Shown here one piece after another: positions 61,737 through 64,000 of a DNA stretch of 64,000 nucleotides (positions are counted from its first letter, which is position 1; each line of letters starts with the position of its first letter). Origin of the DNA: JAKVBH01 sp049800955 (GTDB lineage: Bacteria > Pseudomonadota > Alphaproteobacteria > Rhodobacterales > Rhodobacteraceae); assembly GCF_049800955.1 (NCBI RefSeq), contig NZ_JBNAGA010000001.1, positions 496,001 through 560,000 on the forward strand, in the 5' to 3' direction. The notes beneath the pieces were generated by a model. The model made no database searches. It was not told where the DNA came from and saw nothing but the letters and a program-made list of their open reading frames with translations. A program made the translations under genes and the position numbers.

Positions 61737-62375
61737 ATGAAGATTTCGACGACCTTATCCGCCGCCATGGTTTTGGCGCTCTTAGCGAATTCGGCACAAG
61801 CAGCAATTGTAACGATTTTCCCCGTGCGCGACACTTTTGAAAACACGGTCCCGGTGAAGTTGTTCTACGAAGGTTTCGAAGATGTTACGGACGATGTCAG
61901 CTTTGGTGGCGGGTCGGTAACCGTTGGCGAAGTTACGCTACGTGGGGACTCGCAAGACAGCTTATACAACCAAGTCGACGTGGTCCCTTTCCGGCCTGAA
62001 GTGAACGTCGATGGGTCTAATGCTGCAAGCTTCTTTGTGTCGCCTACTCAAGGCGCATCGATCACAATGGCTAATCCGGTCACCTATTGGGGCGCCGATT
62101 TTCGCAACTTTAATGTCGACAGCGAAAGCACAGCAATAGTCATAAATGGCGAAAAGCTGGTTAATATTGGTTTTTTGCAATCCCTCGCCTTTATCGGTGT
62201 TGAATCTGACACGCCATTCACGCGCATCGATTTCGTCGGAATTACCGAAAACGCGTTTGGCATCGACAATATAACTTATGGTTTTGCAGCCCCTGTCCCG
62301 CTGCCTGCGGGCGGCCTGCTGCTTCTGACCGGCCTGGCCGGTGTTGCAGCGATGCGGCGCAAGTCGAAGCGCTGA
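61737..62375 (+). CDS. VPLPA-CTERM sorting-domain protein
   Basis: 212 residues from ATG 61737. Signal peptide about 1-22 (ANSAQAAIV). A beta-rich extracellular domain follows (about 30-185) with no cysteines. The C-terminus has VPLPAGGLLLLTGLAGVAA followed by MRRKSKR: a VPLPA motif, a hydrophobic helix and a basic tail, the signal cut by exosortase-type enzymes in this group of bacteria. The base composition is markedly lower in GC than the neighbours, suggesting acquisition. A rho-independent terminator lies 35 bases after the stop. Confidence 0.85.
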   Translation: MKISTTLSAAMVLALLANSAQAAIVTIFPVRDTFENTVPVKLFYEGFEDVTDDVSFGGGSVTVGEVTLRGDSQDSLYNQVDVVPFRPEVNVDGSNAASFFVSPTQGASITMANPVTYWGADFRNFNVDSESTAIVINGEKLVNIGFLQSLAFIGVESDTPFTRIDFVGITENAFGIDNITYGFAAPVPLPAGGLLLLTGLAGVAAMRRKSKR

Positions 62376-62409
62376 TCTGAACGGTCTTTCGAGACGGTAA
62401 AACACATGG

Positions 62410-62442
62410 GCCCGGCGGTGCGATGGCGCGGCCGGGCTTTTT
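62410..62442 (+). terminator. Rho-independent terminator of the VPLPA-CTERM gene
   Basis: GCCCGGC (62410-62416) pairs with GCCGGGC (62431-62437) around a 14-base loop, followed by five Ts. It closes the plus-strand gene ending at 62375 and lies 18 bases from the stop of the convergent MORN gene. Confidence 0.82.
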
Positions 62443-62459
62443 GCTGCCTGCGGAGGGGG

Positions 62460-63878
62460 CTATTCCGTGGCAGTGCTTGTTTCGCGGGCCAGCGCGCCGT
62501 TGACCCATTCGCCCGCCGCTTCTTCGCCCGTGGCGTAGCGCATCGTGCCGGGCCCTTGTCTGCGTCCGGCGCGGAAATTGCCCTCATAGACATCGCCATT
62601 GGCATAGGTCGCGGTGCCTTGCCCGGAAATCTCGCCGTTTTCCCAGGCGCCGAGGTATTTGAACCCGTCGGGCATGGCGATCTCGCCTTGTCCGTGGCGC
62701 TGGCCATTCAGGAAATCTCCGGTGTAGATCGTCCCGTCGGGGTAAGTCGCGGTGCCTTTGCCGTGGCGCTGGCCGTCCTGCCATTCGCCCTCGTAGCGGT
62801 AGCCATCGGCATAGGTCATCACGCCAAAGCCATGGTTGCGCGCGTTCTGAAAGCCGCCTTCATAGGTGATCCCGTTGGGGTAGGTGGCCCGGCCCTGGCC
62901 CTGGATTACGCCGTTTTCCCATTGGCCCTCATAGGTCGCGCCATCGGGGTAGGTGATATTGCCCACGCCATGGGCCAGATCGCCCAGAAATTCGCCGACA
63001 TAGATCGAGCCGTCCGGGTAGGTCACCGTGCCGTTGCCCTCGATCTTGCCTTCGAGCCAGTCGCCCTCGTAGCGATAGCCGTCCTGCCCTGAGAAGATGC
63101 CGCGGCCGTGGCGTTTGTCATTGGCGAACTGGCCCTCGTAGACATCGCCATTGGCATAGGTCACGCGGCCCTCACCCTGACGGCGGCCATCGACCAATTG
63201 CCCTTCGTAGACATCGCCATTGGTCTGGGTGAGCTTGCCTGCGCCGTTGATCTGACCCTCGCGCCAGAGCCCCTCATAGACCATCCCGTCCGGCATGGTC
63301 AGCGTGCCTTCGCCCTCGCGCTTGCCCTCTTTGACGCGGCCCTCGTAAACCGAGCCATCGGGATAGGCGACGGTGGCGATGCCGTCCTTCACGCCATTGA
63401 CCCAATCACCGTTGTAATTGTAGCCGCCCGGGCTTGTCATCGTGCCGCGCCCGTGGTGCATCGCATTGCGAAAGCCGCCCTCGTAGCGCACGCCATTGGC
63501 ATAAAGCGCGGTGCCTTGCCCGGTGATCTGGCCTTCGACCCATGTGCCCTCATAGGTGCCGCCATCAGCGAAGATGATCTTGCCGACGCCCTCGGGCTTG
63601 CCCTTGGCAAACTCGCCCTCATAGACTGACCCATTGGGGAACCGCGCCACGCCGCGCCCCTTTATTTCGCCCTCGACCCACTCGCCGGTATATTCATAGC
63701 CATTGGGCAGCCGATACGTGCCGGTGCCGTGCTGCAGGCCGTCCTTGAACGTGCCTTCATAGACGCCGCCATCGTCATATTGCTTGGTGAGAACTTGCCC
63801 ATCCTGCGCGAATGCGCCCGCCGCACTGAATGCCACGAGGATGGCCGTGGCCCCTGCGATACGAAGAGACGATGTCAT
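62460..63878 (-). CDS. Secreted MORN-repeat protein
   Basis: 472 residues from ATG 63878. Signal peptide about 1-25 (GAFAQ end). The rest is almost entirely about 19 MORN repeats of 23 residues, each like DGxVYEGxFxxG followed by HGxGT; an example is NGSVYEGEFAKG. MORN arrays form extended, curved beta scaffolds that bind lipids or proteins. The C-terminal end (GEWVNGALARETSTATE) is a partial repeat. The DNA is a tandem of 69-base units, which leaves mirror-like open frames on the other strand. Role unknown; likely an envelope scaffold. Confidence 0.92.
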   Translation of the reverse strand: MTSSLRIAGATAILVAFSAAGAFAQDGQVLTKQYDDGGVYEGTFKDGLQHGTGTYRLPNGYEYTGEWVEGEIKGRGVARFPNGSVYEGEFAKGKPEGVGKIIFADGGTYEGTWVEGQITGQGTALYANGVRYEGGFRNAMHHGRGTMTSPGGYNYNGDWVNGVKDGIATVAYPDGSVYEGRVKEGKREGEGTLTMPDGMVYEGLWREGQINGAGKLTQTNGDVYEGQLVDGRRQGEGRVTYANGDVYEGQFANDKRHGRGIFSGQDGYRYEGDWLEGKIEGNGTVTYPDGSIYVGEFLGDLAHGVGNITYPDGATYEGQWENGVIQGQGRATYPNGITYEGGFQNARNHGFGVMTYADGYRYEGEWQDGQRHGKGTATYPDGTIYTGDFLNGQRHGQGEIAMPDGFKYLGAWENGEISGQGTATYANGDVYEGNFRAGRRQGPGTMRYATGEEAAGEWVNGALARETSTATE

Positions 63879-64000
63879 GTGCGGATCAGCCCTTTTCCAC
63901 TTTGGAAGAGAGGGTAAAGCCTTGTGCCCGCGCAGACAATGCGATTCGGGCGCTTGGGGCGGGCGGCTGCGCATCTCTGCCACCCGTCGCGCCGCATGGG

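Noticed and set aside
62406..63629. Plus-strand repetitive frames opposite the MORN gene, with Ile-Gly-Ile-Gly-like repeats
   Set aside because: They mirror the 69-base tandem units of the MORN gene on the other strand; regular repeats are expected there and the start sites are poor.
1..64000. CRISPR arrays, insertion sequences, prophage or integrase genes, attachment sites, replication origin
   Set aside because: No regular spacer-repeat array, transposase, integrase, terminase, portal or capsid-like protein seen. The two tRNA genes have no integrase beside them.

Overview
The window is a stretch of alphaproteobacterial chromosome, GC-rich and densely coded, and almost certainly from the Rhodobacterales (Roseobacter/Rhodobacter group). 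The reasons are the gene sets and their order: irr divergent from fabA-fabB-fabI, a PopZ-like protein behind tolC, phoH-ybeY-corC-lnt ahead of metK, a putR/putA pair, pyrB and a dihydroorotase-like gene followed by plsY, a SAM/SAH-type riboswitch in front of metK (a class known from this order), and a VPLPA-type C-terminal sorting tail. I see no prophage, insertion sequence, CRISPR array, plasmid origin or defence island. This is mostly core and lineage-specific chromosome.

Layout. 1-1.2 kb: amino-acid ABC importer (permease cut by the window edge, binding protein). 1.7 kb: tRNA-Cys. 1.9-5.9 kb: PCMT-like methyltransferase, TolC, PopZ-like protein, membrane protein. 5.9-7.6 kb: small conserved protein, elongation factor P, acetyltransferase. 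7.8-14.2 kb: YeeE transporter, DUF3422 protein, YgfZ, glycosyltransferase, MsbA-type exporter coupled to a tyrosine/dual-specificity-type phosphatase. 14.3-21.7 kb: two PLP aminotransferases, LolC/LolD, a Tat-leader micropeptide, an Ldh-family dehydrogenase, a rhomboid protease. 21.7-25.7 kb: PutA and its Lrp-type regulator. 25.7-30.5 kb: TPR protein, tRNA-Leu, Irr and the unsaturated fatty acid genes fabA/fabB/fabI with an acetyltransferase between fabA and fabB. 30.5-33.4 kb: two poorly known proteins and MiaB. 33.6-34.6 kb: an OmpA-domain protein and a lipoprotein sharing a short motif. 34.7-40.2 kb: phoH-ybeY-corC-lnt and riboswitch-metK. 40.2-44.5 kb: 5'-nucleotidase-type phosphatase, PRPP synthetase, a DsbA-fold isomerase and an alpha/beta hydrolase. 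44.5-49.2 kb: a minus-strand pyrimidine cluster pyrB - four overlapping unknown membrane-protein genes - dihydroorotase-like gene - plsY. 49.3-50.6 kb: uracil-DNA glycosylase and MoaB. 50.7-55.6 kb: RND efflux adaptor and pump. 55.6-60.5 kb: DsbD-N-type protein, YqgE/AlgH, thioesterase and PdeM, SDR and an iron-sulfur photolyase. 60.7-64 kb: SH3 protein, an AT-richer VPLPA-CTERM protein and a protein of about 19 MORN repeats.

Most notable points: the SAM/SAH-type riboswitch whose pseudoknot takes in the metK ribosome site; a dihydroorotase homologue next to pyrB that lacks the metal-binding residues (PyrC'-like); four tiny to small, start/stop-overlapped membrane genes between pyrB and that homologue, including a 33-residue one; a family-4-like uracil-DNA glycosylase without the iron-sulfur cysteines; a PCMT-family protein without the usual isoaspartate-site motif; and an OmpA/lipoprotein pair with a shared Cys-His-Trp motif. 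I did not find a clearly new multi-gene system of the defence or mobile-element kind.
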